This document shows positions 12,601 to 24,099 of a stretch of 64,000 nt of DNA, one piece after another. The stretch comes from Funneliformis mosseae. Taxonomy: Eukaryota; Glomeromycota; Glomeromycetes; Glomerales; Glomeraceae. The notes beneath the pieces were generated by a model. It was not told where the DNA came from, ran no database searches, and saw only the letters and a list, made by a program, of their open reading frames with translations. Every line of letters begins with the position of its first letter. Within the stretch, counting starts at the first letter, position 1. The DNA is taken from contig CAJVPP010000010.1 of the NCBI GenBank assembly GCA_910592005.1, positions 1 to 64,000 of the forward strand. Reading direction: 5' to 3'. A program made the position numbers and the translations under genes.

Positions 12601-14681
12601 AGAAGATCGAGCGGATTGATCGGTAGTGTTAATTCAAGTGGAGATAAATCTAATGTTACAAGTGACAACGATAAAGTTGTCAAAACTTGTATTAATGCTT
12701 TAAAAGCTTTTCTTAGACCTATTGTCGCTGGTAACATATTTTTAGAAAGAATAATATTTATTGAATTAATTAGCTTATTTGATAGGTTAGTTCTAACTGA
12801 AGGATTTGAAGTACAACATGATATTATACAAACTATCGCTAATATTATTAATGATTATGGGAGTACTTTTATCTGTGATGATTTATTAACTATGGAACAT
12901 AAAAGAAGGTAATGCCATAGGAAGATTTTTTTTTTTTAAAAAAAAAAAAAATTTAGAAAAATTGATTTTAATGGTTTGATTTATCTTGCAGTACAACAAT
13001 TAATGGGAATTTGGGGAACGATTCTACTATGAATAATGAAGAAGATAAATCACAAACCATATTATTTTACATGTTAAGATTACTTGTTAACATATTTTTT
13101 CAAAAAATTCCTTCGCTTTCTGCAAGACCCAATTCCCTAAGGATATTTAGACCCCCCCAAGGTAAGTCTTATATAAATGCCTTTTGTGGATTTTTATTTA
13201 ATTTTTTTTTTGATAAGATGATTTAAATACGAGATTTTTATTAGGAAATGCTAGAGGTCAAACTTCTCAACAAATTAATACTGTATTAAAAGCATCATTA
13301 GAAGCTTTTACTTCACTTATTACTATTATACCGATTAAATATAAAAATGATTTAATCGCAATAGCATTTTATGTATTTATATGTAAGTATCACTTCCTAA
13401 TGATAACAATAATAAAAAATATATATTGTATTCGTTTCACTAATTAAAACAATTAATTTTATAGCTTTAATTCAGGATCCAAAATTTCAACAAAATGATA
13501 TGACACAAAATGTATTGTATAATATAAAACTATTATGTAATGGAGGAAATTTAGAGAGTTTGTTTAATGATGAAAAAGATTTGAAAAAATTTTCTAAAAT
13601 TATCCATTCTTCCATTTGGTCTATTTTAACTAAAATTAATTCTGTATTAACGAGGTTAGTTTCAATAATAATAATTATAATATCGATAATTTTTAATCAT
13701 TTGATTAATTAAATCAATTTTTGTTTCTCATTTGGGTTGGATATATAGTGTGGATAAAGAATATAGTGAAGAAGAAGTATCAATAATAAAAAATTGTTTA
13801 TTGGCTTTGGTATTATTATTTACTTGTAATCCTAAATCCTGTTTAAGGTCTTTAGGATTGCAAAATGAATTTGTTAAGATATTAAAAAAAGGATTTCAAT
13901 CTAATAATACTACGGTAAGTGTACTTTAGTTCACGTGATTTTTTCTTTCGAGGAAAATGAATAATATTAATTCAAATCATTATCTTCGTAATATAGATTG
14001 CTGTAACTTCATTACAATGTATTCGTACTCTTATCTTACTTTCAACCAAATCGGAAAGCGACACGATTACAGTAATGGCTTCAACGGAGATCAGTTATAA
14101 TTGTATTAAGGCGTTAATACCACAATTAGTAATGTTTTTACAAAATATTAAAGACTCAAGGTTGGAACCAAGCGATGATAAACTTGATAAACTTGATATT
14201 GTTGAAGAAGTTATTAAAACCTTACTTATGGTAAACACTGTAGCCAACGAATCTCACAGTGAGTATTAGTGTCATTATATACATTTCATTTTTATTTTGT
14301 TAAATGAGATTCAACTAATCTGAAATACATCATGTCTATTATCTCGATGTAGAATCGCTTGTTATTGCAGTTACTTTACCAACATTAATTAATCTTTTAG
14401 AAGATGCACCATTAGAATCATTTAATCCACTTCCAAAATTACATTTGATTTCGGTTAAACATGTTCTTTCATTGGCTGCTACTAATCCATTAAATTTTAA
14501 AGAAGCGTTAGCCACTTTAACACCTCAGCTTAAATCTAAATTAGAAAATTCTATAAGGTTTAATGTATTACAAGAGCAACAACGGTTACAAAAAGAAAGA
14601 GAAAGGAAGGCCAATGAGCAATTAGAATTTAGCAAAGGACCTAGTATTAGTTTAAAAAATGACTTTTCCGGGTTTGCTTAA
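6636..14681 (+). CDS. HEATR5/Laa1-like HEAT-repeat trafficking protein, 16 exons
   Basis: Animal HEATR5 and yeast Laa1 are very large HEAT-repeat proteins of about 2,000-2,070 residues that act with AP-1 clathrin adaptors and in dynein-linked endosome traffic. Exons: 6636-6830, 6908-7125, 7195-7306, 7377-7532, 7605-11273, 11372-11431, 11508-11679, 11778-11922, 12016-12223, 12292-12908, 12992-13161, 13245-13382, 13465-13654, 13749-13914, 13997-14258, 14353-14681. All joins are GT-AG and keep frame, giving 6,807 bases (2,268 residues). Family landmarks: QLVARIFV near the start, VAWILIGSLMTLGPNFVK, HPVVHFWALYALAQI, IPPRWRTQLFALQCL, LPLLCPLWVLALKEY and a C-terminal SISLKNDF. Low-complexity inserts: Ser/Thr-rich (about 288-328), Asn-rich (872-897), acidic (1313-1345) and a Thr run near 12500. 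The charged tail LQEQQRLQKERERK may be a coiled coil. The start ATG at 6636 could instead be 6645. An AATAAA lies at 14748. The gene looks intact. Confidence 0.9.
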
Positions 14682-15551
14682 TTTAGAAAAAAGTATTTAA
14701 ATTAAATGATAGAATTAGAATTAGAATGAATATTAAACATCTAATTTAATAAAATATTGACTTTTAAAAGATTTAAAAATACGTGCCGAATAATATAAAT
14801 ATCTTCATATCATTAACCACTTTGTTCCCCAAAAAGGTACAATTCATTTACATAATCGGAATTGAATAATTACATGACCGGCAAAAAATTCAAAATATGT
14901 ACCATTTCAACTACTACTACTACTACTAAAAGTTCGTCCCCTCTTGTTCTCTTGTTTTAAGTTAAATTTTTTTAATTGGTTAAAAACGGAACTTTGACCG
15001 ATATAGTTACAGCCCTCCCACATGTAAATACGCACAGAGGAAATGATTAGCATTTCTTTGACGTAGTACGCGACAACGTCTCTTATTGGCGGTCCACAAT
15101 AAGATTGTCCTTGATTATGATAACTGATTTTGTGGTTATCAACATTCTTTGTAATACAAGAGATAATATAGCAGAAATAGATTAGATAAGGAGGTTTACC
15201 ATTACTCTATATCCTTTTAACTTTTTTTGTTTCTTTAAATCGATGTCTGAAGAAAGTATAATCTTTCATTTTTGATCGACAATAAATTCAAACTTTATTA
15301 CTCCAACTGTATCACAAATAGCCATGTTTTTTACTGTTTATAGAACAATCCGATCGGCAATTAATATTAAAATTTTTTTGATTGTCGACCTTCCATAATT
15401 GGATAGATCTATGGCACAAAGCAAATAATAATTTAAACTATAAATATCTTGAGATCCTGAACCGTTCTGCTTAATATTGAAAAAAATTTTATTTATCGGG
15501 AATTCTTTTGAGTTTGAAATTATTGAATTATAGGGAGTTAAATAGAGGAAA
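14682..15551. promoter_or_regulatory. Intergenic region and promoter of the RAP1GDS1-like gene
   Basis: Holds the 3' end signal of the upstream gene (AATAAA 14748-14753), a CTA microsatellite at about 14911-14928, and a reverse CCAAT box (ATTGG within CTTATTGGCGGTCC, about 15080-15095). No RNA gene or ORF. Confidence 0.4.
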
Positions 15552-16800
15552 ATGACCGAAATTTCTCAAAATGATGGTATGTATGATTCAATTTCTGAAA
15601 GTTATTATAAAGATCAATAATCATCGTCATCCTTATACATCCTTTTTGACTTGAAAATTTTTTTTTTTTTTTTAGTCAATCAAATCAAACAACTTGAAGA
15701 TCTCGTGAAACAACTCGCTTCAAACGGTAATTTAAAATGATCAAAAATTGTCTTTTTAAGCCATCTAAACCGATCATCATCTCTTTCTTAATAGTGTCGA
15801 ATTTATTGTTATATCTTCCAAATTTAATATCTGGTCTTGAATCATGTAAACATATTTTAATTGATGATGATTCAACGTTTGATGAACAAACTAAAGCTTA
15901 TGCCTGGGCACAGGTTGTAAAAATCGTTGAATTATTGGCAAATGCTGCAAAAATTGGTAAATGATTTATTTTTGTTTAAATATTTTCTAGTTTTTTATTA
16001 AGAATTAATTCTAATTATAAAAAAAAAAAAAAAAAGATAAATTGCGTGATCCTCTCGGTTTATCGGGAGCTTTCGAGTTAATTGTTACATTTATGAACGT
16101 CAACGCCAATGTAAATTATCCTAATGTTGATTATCAATGTCTTCGCGCACTTGCAAATTTCTGTATAACTCATGGTGAGATCAAATTCTTTATTCTGATG
16201 TTATCACAAACACTAATTTTACTGAGATCGATTTATTATAATTAGATAGAAATCGGCAACAATTTATAGATACCGGTGGTATTGATGTAGCGCTTAACTG
16301 TTTAAAACAACAAAAAGATTTAGAAACGATTCGCGCTTCTAGTGCGACTCTATTAAACGCTGGACTCAATTATGGTGTGTTTGTCATTTTTTAACTTTAT
16401 ATGTTAATTCCCTCCTTTAATAATGTTATAAATCAATCAAACATCATGTCTTTTTATTATAGATAATGTCAATGTTGGAATAGTAGATAAGGATGGTTTA
16501 AATACTTTGGCCGAAATCCTTGATCCTGAGGGTGTATTAAAAAAATACGAGAATGATATTGAAGTCGCAAGAACGTGTGTATATTTTGCCACTAGAGTTA
16601 TCATAAACCTCATCGGCACAGGTCCGCAAATGATTTCATTAATTATATGTTGATTTTTATTTATTTATGACCAACTTTCATAATTGACTTTTGTTCTTAT
16701 TCAGCTGAAGGAAAGAAGGATATTGGAAATACAAAGGTGATCACCTCTTTAGTTCACCTTTTAAAGTATGCATCTAGGGAAGGTATTAGTACAGTTGATG
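15552..16800 (+). pseudogene. RAP1GDS1-like ARM-repeat gene, 3'-truncated
   Basis: RAP1GDS1 (SmgGDS) is an armadillo-repeat chaperone/exchange factor for prenylated small GTPases. Exons 15552-15576, 15676-15726, 15795-15956, 16037-16174, 16246-16374, 16463-16621 and 16705-16800 join in frame, all introns being phase 1 with exons ending in G. They encode about 253 residues, against about 600 in the animal family. Visible ARM motifs: QCLRALANFCITHDRNRQQF, TGGIDVALNCL, ASSATLLNAGLNY and ARTCVYFATRVIINLIG. The start is MTEISQND, followed by a short coiled segment (NQIKQLEDLVKQL). After 16800 a good donor (GTAGGTTT) opens an intron, but both nearby acceptors (16811 and about 16876) lead at once to stops, and the next recognisable sequence is the pol gene of a gypsy element. 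The rest of the gene was not found in the window. One intron (from 16622) starts GTCCGC, an unusual donor. The remaining promoter and exons look undamaged, so a short product is possible. Confidence 0.75.
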
Positions 16801-16889
16801 GTAGGTTTCAGATTCCATGTTGTAGAGCTGTTAGTCACACTGCTAACACTTTCACTTTCACTCTCAATTTTTGTTAGAATAGTTGTGGA

Positions 16890-19340
16890 TTATTGTGGGA
16901 GAAGTTGAGATAGTGCGTCAGCGTTTGAATGTAATTTTTCCTTTTTGTATCGAATTTGATATAAAAACTCCATAATGCAAATGATCCATCTCATAAATTT
17001 ACGAGAGGGATCAGGTTTGTTAAAAAGCCATTGTAAAGCTGCGTGGTCAGTAATCAATTCAAATTGCTGATGTAAGAGATAAGGTCGGAAATGTTCTATT
17101 CCCCGTACAACGGTAAGACATTCCAATTCAGTTGGAGCATAATTTCTTTCAGCTTGACTTATACTTTGACTGGCATAAACTATGACACGTTCCTTATTGT
17201 TATTATCTAATTGTGCTAATACTGCGCTAAGACCTATATACGAGCCATCAGTGAAGAGTAAAAACTTTTGTTTAAAATCAGGATAAATCAAGATCGGTGC
17301 AGTTATCAAGCATATTTTCAGATGTTCAAAAGCCTTTTGTTGTGATTCTATTCATACGTAAAGTGTTTTCTTTCGTAATAATAAATGTAATAGTGCAGCA
17401 AATATCAAGAAGTCCTAAATAAATCTCCTATAATATGATGCTAGTCCTAGGAATCCTCTTAATTCAGTGATATTCTTTGGGATTGGAAAATTCTTAATTT
17501 TATCAATTTTGGAGGGATCTGGTAAGATTTCTTGTCCACTCACTATGTGTCCTAGAAATACTAATTCTAATTTTGCGAATTCACATTTATCTTTTCTGAG
17601 TTTGAGTCTAGCATTCTTCAATCATTTAAAAATAAACTGCAAGTGTTGTAAATGCGTGTCAAAAGTATCAGAAAAGATAATAATGTCGTCCAGATATACA
17701 GCTACGAACTGTCTAATTTCTTCTTTAAAAATCTTATTCATTAGGCGTTAAAAAGTCGCAGAGGCATTTGTTAACCCAAATGGCATTACTTTGAATTCAT
17801 AAAGTCCTTGACTAGTTATGAAAGCTGTTTTAGCTTGGTCATTTGGATCTATAGCGACCTGCCAATATCCACTAGCCAAATCTAATGTTGAGAAATATTT
17901 AGCTTTTCCAAACATATTAAGCAACTCATCAATTCGTGGTAAAGGATGTCTATCTCGTTGGGTGATACTATTGAGTTTCCGGTAATCAACACAAAATCGT
18001 AATTTTCTATTTTTCTTTCGAATGAAAATAACAGGTGAGGCCCAAGGGTTTTCAGATGGCTATATCAAATGGTATTTTAACATTCTATCAACTTCTTCCT
18101 TGATAAATTCCTGTTCTAACGGAGCTACTCAATATGCACATTATCGTATAGACATTGGATTTTCTACTGGTATATGATGTTTTTCAATTGTTGTATGTCC
18201 TAACTGTAATAAGTCTTCAGCGAATGCATCTCTATATTTATGTAAAAATTGCATAATTTGTTACCGTTGGAATTCATCGAGATGGTTATAGGTTATTCTA
18301 CTAGTAGGTGGTTCATCTGGAATATTTCGTAATAGTTACCAGTGATCCCATTCTCTTTTACAAAGTTGACAAGTTTTATCAATTTTATCTAATTTATTAT
18401 GGCACCAATATCGATTTCCCGGTCCTTGCCAATGATATTTCCACTTTACATTCTTGGGTAGTTGGACATTGAATTTTTGATTTAAACTTTCAAAGTATTG
18501 GGGTGAATATTTCTGTCCATCTACCAAAGTTTATTTTGGATTACTTTCAGCCAAAAGAATAGAGTCATTGTGGTCTTCCAATATCATATAATGTCGTTGA
18601 GCTATTAATTCTTCATCTTCATATTCTTCGTCAGAGAAATTTTTGATAATATCAACAGGTTGTTGAAAATGATCAAACTGTAGTTTTTTTCAACAAGTCA
18701 TAGGGATCTGGTATTCCTTATTATCCCAAAAAAATGTAAATTTTTGACAGTCCTAATAAAGCTGTTCTCGACATTTAGTGAGCCAATTATTTCCTGCTAC
18801 TATATAATAGTCGTTTGATTCTGTAATATCAACATCAATAGGAATTTCTATATCATTTATCTGCAAAGGAATTTTAGTTACTCGCCCTAATGGTTGCAAT
18901 CGTCTTTCTTGTATATTAATCATGTAATAGTAGAAACTGACTCAATTTTCGTCCTAAATGTTATAAGAAGGATTTAGACATTACGCTTCTAGCTGATCCT
19001 GAATCCAATATTAAATATATGGGTTTATTGTCAACAGTAGCATTACAATAAACTGCTTCTATGGTCTTTAGTAATTCTGAGGGATTTATTTTCTTAATGG
19101 TACTCTCACCCTCTGAAGGTACCGTTAATAGTTTAAAGACTGTGATGAAGAGGCAAACGCACTCTGGTTATTCATTAGTAGTGAGTTTGGAATAGAGAAA
19201 GTCATGGATGTTTGTGGTACTGGAGTAAAACCTGTATTATATATTGGGATAGTTTGTGATAGTGCAGCACATTGTCTATTGTTAAAGCAGGTAGTACATT
19301 GACATTTTCTCCAATATTCCCAACGGGATTATTTATATTC
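16890..19340 (-). pseudogene. Gypsy A pol: protease, reverse transcriptase, RNase H (decayed)
   Basis: Protease is seen at about 19000-19035 as LILDSGSARSVMSKSFL (DSG active site). It is followed by a Cys/His cluster YWCHNKLDKIDKTCQLC at about 18350-18410. Reverse transcriptase runs from about 18100 to 17420, with NPWASPVIFIRKKN, LDLASGYWQVAIDP, VMPFGLTNA and the catalytic VYLDDIIIFS at about 17685-17710. RNase H (17309-16890) has LFTDGSYIGLSAVL, YASQSISQAERNY and ITDHAALQWL, and stops just after the usual HSNADALSQL end. Several stops interrupt the frame. No integrase follows. The short frames on the opposite strand are shadows. Confidence 0.9.
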
Positions 19341-19549
19341 TTAGTTAGGTATACATATCCCTAGTGTTCAAATTGGCTACAGTGTGGGCAAGGTCCTCTT
19401 GGCGGATTATTATAATTCCTGAAAATATATCTCTTTTGGTGGCAACTATGGCAGGTGATCCCTGTATTAGTCCTATTATTATACTGATTGTTCCCACTAT
19501 TATTTTAATTTCCTGGATTATTTCTTTGTTTAAGTCACGAGCGATATGT

Positions 19550-20892
19550 CCAGGTCGTCCACAGTTGTAGCAACTTTGATTATTTTGATTACTATTATTA
19601 GTATTATTACTATTATTATTATTTCTCTAATTATTATTTGTATTGGCTGGATGTGTGTTGATATTTTGGATGTGTTGTGTAGTATTTGTGGTTATTAGTA
19701 ATTGTTTGACTTCTTTTAACAATTTTTCATTATTTTAGTCGATAATTTGTTGAATGTCTGGGATAGCAATAGAATCCTCATTGATGTCATTATCCTTTTG
19801 ATTCAAATATGATTTACTTAAAGAATATCCAGAGAGAGTACTATCTTTAGATAATATGGCTTCGATAGCTTGTATTCGATCAATTGCTTCTTCCAAGTCA
19901 TGAGGTGCAGCTGCAGCAATAGCGGTATGAAACTCTAAGCAAAGCCCCTGTAGAAACTGTTCAATCTTTTCATCTTCAGATGTATTGTAATTAGGGTCTA
20001 ATTTGAGATATAATGACTTAACGTCAGTGGCATAATCCTCAACTGACTATCCAGGATGCTGCTTATATCATTGAAAGGCTGAGCGCCATTGTGTCCTTCG
20101 GTGCATTGTACAGTAATGCTTTAAAAAATGATTGTTGCTGATCAGTTGAATTATCCCAGTATCGTAAATCTTTTTCATTTTTAGTTTTATTATACCAAGT
20201 AAGAGCTGATCCTTTCAGAAATTATGGGACTAATGTAAGGCGTCGTTTGTCAGAAATTCCATTCGCATCTCCAGCATTGTTATACCTTTCTAATCAATTA
20301 CAAGGGTCCTGATTTCTACCCTTAAAAGTTGGCAAATCTACAAATTTCGCCTTCCGTTGTCCACCAAATCTGACAGTTTTAAAGACAGTTTGTAACCCTT
20401 TCATCATTTGGAAGAAGTTTCGTTCCTCATTGTCCCTAGCATTGTCAGTATTAAAGGGATCTTCACTGTCATCCTTTGAGTCACTATCTTCTGAACTAGA
20501 ACTAGAGGAAGAAGAAGAACTATTATAATAAGAAGGAGAGTGACAGTTCTTGACCTTACTAGTTTTCTTAAACCTAAGTTTTTTGCCTTTAATTTGATCC
20601 TTAGAGTGGTGACTCTTTGGTTTAGAATGCAGCGGATTGAGACTTTTGTGTTTCGAGTCACCTTTCTTACTTTCTGATTTTGATTCAGATAATCCTTTAG
20701 TGTTCCTATAAGAACTAAAGGTTAAGATATTGCTTTCTGAAAGCGGCGGATTGGATTTTCCACTTGGAGTGGTGTCGATAAATAAAGTATCATCAGACAC
20801 ATATGCTGATCAAGAAGGCGGATTTTTCTCTTCAGAAGTTGATGTGACTGTTGTACTGCTTCCGCGAGTTACTGGTTCCTTAAGTCCCATTT
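19550..20892 (-). pseudogene. Gypsy A gag (decayed)
   Basis: Starts with MGLKEPVTRGSS at 20892. After a TGA near 20810 it continues as a 168-codon frame (20800-20294) that is Ser/Lys-rich with a polyserine tract and an acidic patch. A retrotransposon-gag capsid region follows with stops (GSALTWYNKTKNEKDL at about 20150-20215). A zinc knuckle near 19580-19540 reads CYNCGRPGHIARD but lacks the fourth ligand Cys. Stops and frameshifts prevent a full Gag. Confidence 0.8.
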
Positions 20893-21380
20893 TATATTTA
20901 TTCTGGTTTAATACTGGAAGGATATATGATAAGCTAATATATTTAATTGTTTGTAAAGAAAAAGCAGTAGTGTTGTGGTGTACTTGAATAACTAGTTGAA
21001 GGGCTTGAGCAAGAGTATACAAAGGTTATTTGTTGTAGATGAAAGCTTGAAAAGTTTGATTATAAAAATATCATTGAAATTCAACAGTAGTAGCAGATTA
21101 AGCTATTCAAAAGTTTTTAATAGTTTTTCCCGTATATTATCGTGCGTCTAAGATAAATTTAGTCCACTCAAAGAAAGATCAAAATGAGGTTGTTAAAGTC
21201 AATGGTAGAGGTGCTGGATGGTAGATAATGCACAAAGTATCTAGTGTTAAGATAGTTGTGACTATATTACGTTCTCTCTGAAGGTGTTGTTGCTGGTGTT
21301 TTCTTTGGTAATTAAATATGTCTTCAAATGAACTCATGTAGTGTTTCTTATGTGTTATTACTGCACCAATTAGGAGAAGA

Positions 21381-21402
21381 TAGTCCTGTCATTATCGCCA
21401 AA
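21381..21402 (-). promoter_or_regulatory. Primer-binding site of gypsy A
   Basis: Immediately inside the LTR end (CGTTAACA) the minus strand reads TTTGGCGATAATGACAGGAC. The TGG that pairs with the CCA end of a tRNA is in the expected place. The tRNA partner was not identified. Confidence 0.6.
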
Positions 21403-21977
21403 TGTTAACGTGTAATTCTTGCGAACTACAACTGTTAGACGGAGTGTTTGAGCAGTTTATTCTTTTTAATTGAGCAGTAATCTTTCAACAGTTTACAAGC
21501 TTTAACTCAGATGATTTATCAAAGTATTTATATTATTACAACAAGTTTTGATTCAACAGATTGCCAGTAAATTGTATTTATAAATAATGTGTTTATTCAT
21601 GAGTAAAATAATGATAAAGATAAAGAAAAAAAAAGTAAAAGAAAATAAAGAAGAAAAATAAGAAAAAAAAGAAACGAAATACTAAAGCTAAAAGGTAACG
21701 CAGTAGGCCAGTTGCCTCTAAAACTACTAAAACTATCTTGCTAAATTCCAATCTGTCTCCCTTTTATATGAACTAAAAAGCTACTTATTTATATAAAATA
21801 AAATACATAGAAAAATATAACTAACATGTCTAATATATCAACTATATCTAATATATCAACTATATTAACTATGTCAACTATATCAAATATGTCAAATATG
21901 TCAAATATGTCTGACATATCATATATATCAATTATGTCAAATCGGTCAATCTTTTGCACCACTTAGGCTGCGTCACA
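21403..21977 (-). repeat. 5' LTR of gypsy A
   Basis: Minus-strand limits TGTGACGC ... CGTTAACA, about 575 bp. The 3' end is firm because it is shared with 1-263 and followed by the primer-binding site; the 5' end is inferred from the TGT...ACA pattern. A TATA box (minus strand TTTATATAAATAAG) lies at about 21784-21797, and a 9-bp tandem repeat lies just upstream of it in U3. Confidence 0.8.
21826..21951. repeat. 9-bp minisatellite in LTR U3 (14 units)
   Basis: Fourteen consecutive 9-base units of the type ATATCAACT / ATGTCAAAT without phase slips. They lie 30-160 bases upstream of the LTR TATA box on the minus strand, the position of enhancer repeats in many retrotransposons. Confidence 0.85.
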
Positions 21978-22462
21978 TTTATCTGTTCACACTAATATGT
22001 AACCTACGCTTCCTTTCCTCTTTTCTATTCTATAGTTTCTTTTGGGTTTTATAGTTTTAATATATTTTTTAGAATAGTCTTTCCTTGTTTTATCTTTTTC
22101 ATATTTTTGATTTTCATATATCTTGAATTTGTATTTCTCAATTATCTAATAAAATTTTGCACATCATTACGCTTTTGCTTTTTTAAATCTATAAAGTTAT
22201 CTAATAAACTAAATATTAAATAAAATAACTAAAATAAAATAAAAATAAAAAAAAAATAAAATCTGCTACTTTAACTACGCTAACTATATCACTAACTATC
22301 TTCTTTTTAAAAAATTGAGCTACTGCGAAATTAGAATGGTTGACATAATGACTGATATTCAGCCATTTTCAACCTTTTAATTAGAAATAGTGTTGTAAAC
22401 TTTGATTGATAAATTTGAGAAATATTATTTTCAAAAATAAAATAAGTTCTTTTTGCTGCTCT
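21978..22462. other. Junction between gypsy A and gypsy B
   Basis: AT-rich, with a weakly protein-like minus-strand stretch rich in Lys (about 22010-22150). It may include the 3' LTR of element B or older debris. No terminal repeat could be matched to a second copy. Confidence 0.35.
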
Positions 22463-24030
22463 TTAGTAATAAGGTGTAATTATTTTTCTAATAATATCTT
22501 TTGGAATTTCATGTGAATCAATTAAAATTCCTAAATAGTATGTATAGGTTAAAGTAGGAATACGCTGATGTAATCTTACAGATCTAACCATCCGTCGATA
22601 AGTTGATTTTAATTTTAATTCTGAATAATCATCATCATTATATGGGGGTAGAATCACTAAAATATCCTAAGGGTCAACTTCTAAAATGTCAAGACTTATA
22701 AGATCATATGGAGTAACCATTTTTGAATTTTCTTCTTGAATTTTTAAACTTAAGAAGAGTGGCCTTTATATAAGAATCTGAGGTTCTAAAATATTTTCAT
22801 AATACAATTTAAGTTAATCACTATGTATTATATCTTTAACCAATCTTTCATCCATATTTCTTAATTTGTAATTTTTGCCTCACACTTCATGTATGAAATA
22901 AGGTCTCATCTAACGTTCCTCTAATTTTGCAGAAAAATTAGTTTTTAACCATATGCGTTCTACTAATACTTTGTCACCTATTTTAAATTTCTCAAATATT
23001 ATGCTAATATCATGTTGATCCTTTTGTTTTTGTTAATTAACCTTGATTCGGTTAAGAGCAGTTTGTCGATCATCTTCTAATTGGTTGATTATCTTAAATA
23101 ATCTTTCTATTAATGCATCCTTAATATTTTTGTCATCACTCAATTCTGTTGGAATTTTTAATTCAATTAGTAGCTTTGCTTGTCTTCCATAAAGAAAGTA
23201 AAAAGGTGTATAACTAGTAGTATTATGCTTCATTATGTGGTAAGCAAATAAAACTGATTCTACATATTCGTCTCATTCTTTTTCTTTGTCAGCAACTAAT
23301 TTAGCAAGACATTTACTAATTATTCTATTGAATCTTTTAACTATACCATTTGTTTGTAGCCTATATGCAGAAGTAAGTCGATGTTTTGTTTGAAATTTTT
23401 CACAAAATGTATCCACTACTTTATTCAAGAAAAAAGTTGCTCTATCAGATAGAAGTTCTTCTGAAACATTATGTATGCAAATAATTTCATTAAAAATAAA
23501 CTTCGCAACTGTTTCTGATTTGATATCTGGTATTAATTTAGCTTCAGATCATTTTGTAAAGTAGTCTATGGCAATAATTATATAATGATTTTCTTGAAAA
23601 GTTCTAAGTAATGATCCTTTTATATCAATTCCAACTCTATGAAAGGGTGCTTTTACTTTGATTGGTTGCAAAGGTTCTTTTCTCTTAGATGATCCTCTTT
23701 TCTGACAATTGTTACATCGCTGAATATAACTTCTGATATCATCAAACATCTGGGATCAGTAATATCTTTCCTTTACTTTTTCATAAGTAGTATCAATTTC
23801 AAGGTGAACTCCTATCATATCTTTGTGAAAATTATAAAAATAATTTCCATTTGTTCATGCAAAATCACTCTCTTATCTCCATCTCTATTTTGTTTGTATT
23901 GTAAGTTGTTTTTCATTATATATTGGGTTAAATCCTTTTGCAGTTTAATCCATTGAGAGTTGTTCAAATCTGGTGGGTATGTAAGAGTTTTCAAATATTG
24001 GGTTAGATTTTCATAAAATTCATTATCCAT
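22463..24030 (-). pseudogene. Gypsy B integrase and C-terminal tail (decayed)
   Basis: The zinc-binding domain ends in RCNNCQKRGSSKRKEPL at about 23715-23680. The DDE core shows VGIDIKGSLLRTF (first Asp), LLSDRATFFLNKVVDTF (second Asp) and SAYRLQTNGIVKRFN. In this last motif the catalytic Glu (normally NGLVERFN) is Lys, a GAA-to-AAA change, so integrase would be inactive. Downstream are KHNTTSYTPFYFLYGRQA and the GDKVLVERIWLKTNF region that normally connects substrate to tail. The last open piece (22657-22463) includes YTYYLGILIDSHEIPKDI. Several stops interrupt it. Confidence 0.85.
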
Positions 24031-24099
24031 TATTGAAAAATCTAGAGTTTGGTAGTGATGATATATTTTCCTGTGTTAGATCATGATCATATAGGTTTA

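Larger units (their letters stand above)
16880..21977 (-). mobile_element. Ty3/gypsy retrotransposon A, 3'-truncated
   Basis: Order on the minus strand: 5' LTR (21977-21403), primer-binding site (about 21402-21383), gag (from 20892), zinc knuckle, aspartic protease, reverse transcriptase and RNase H, ending at about 16890. Integrase and the 3' LTR are absent, so the element is cut at its 3' end exactly where it meets the ARM-repeat gene. Many in-frame stops (usually at former Gln or Arg codons) make it inactive. Confidence 0.9.

Noticed and set aside
12294..12737. 147-codon ORF opposite the HEATR5-like gene
   Set aside because: It is the complement of a real exon; its Val-rich run is only the reverse of a Thr-codon run.
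21820..21960. CRISPR-like array
   Set aside because: Units are 9 bases with no spacers: a simple minisatellite within an LTR.
1..21977. The LTRs at 1-263 and 21403-21977 as the two ends of one element
   Set aside because: They are in inverted orientation, the left one lacks a primer-binding site next to it, and intact host genes lie between them.
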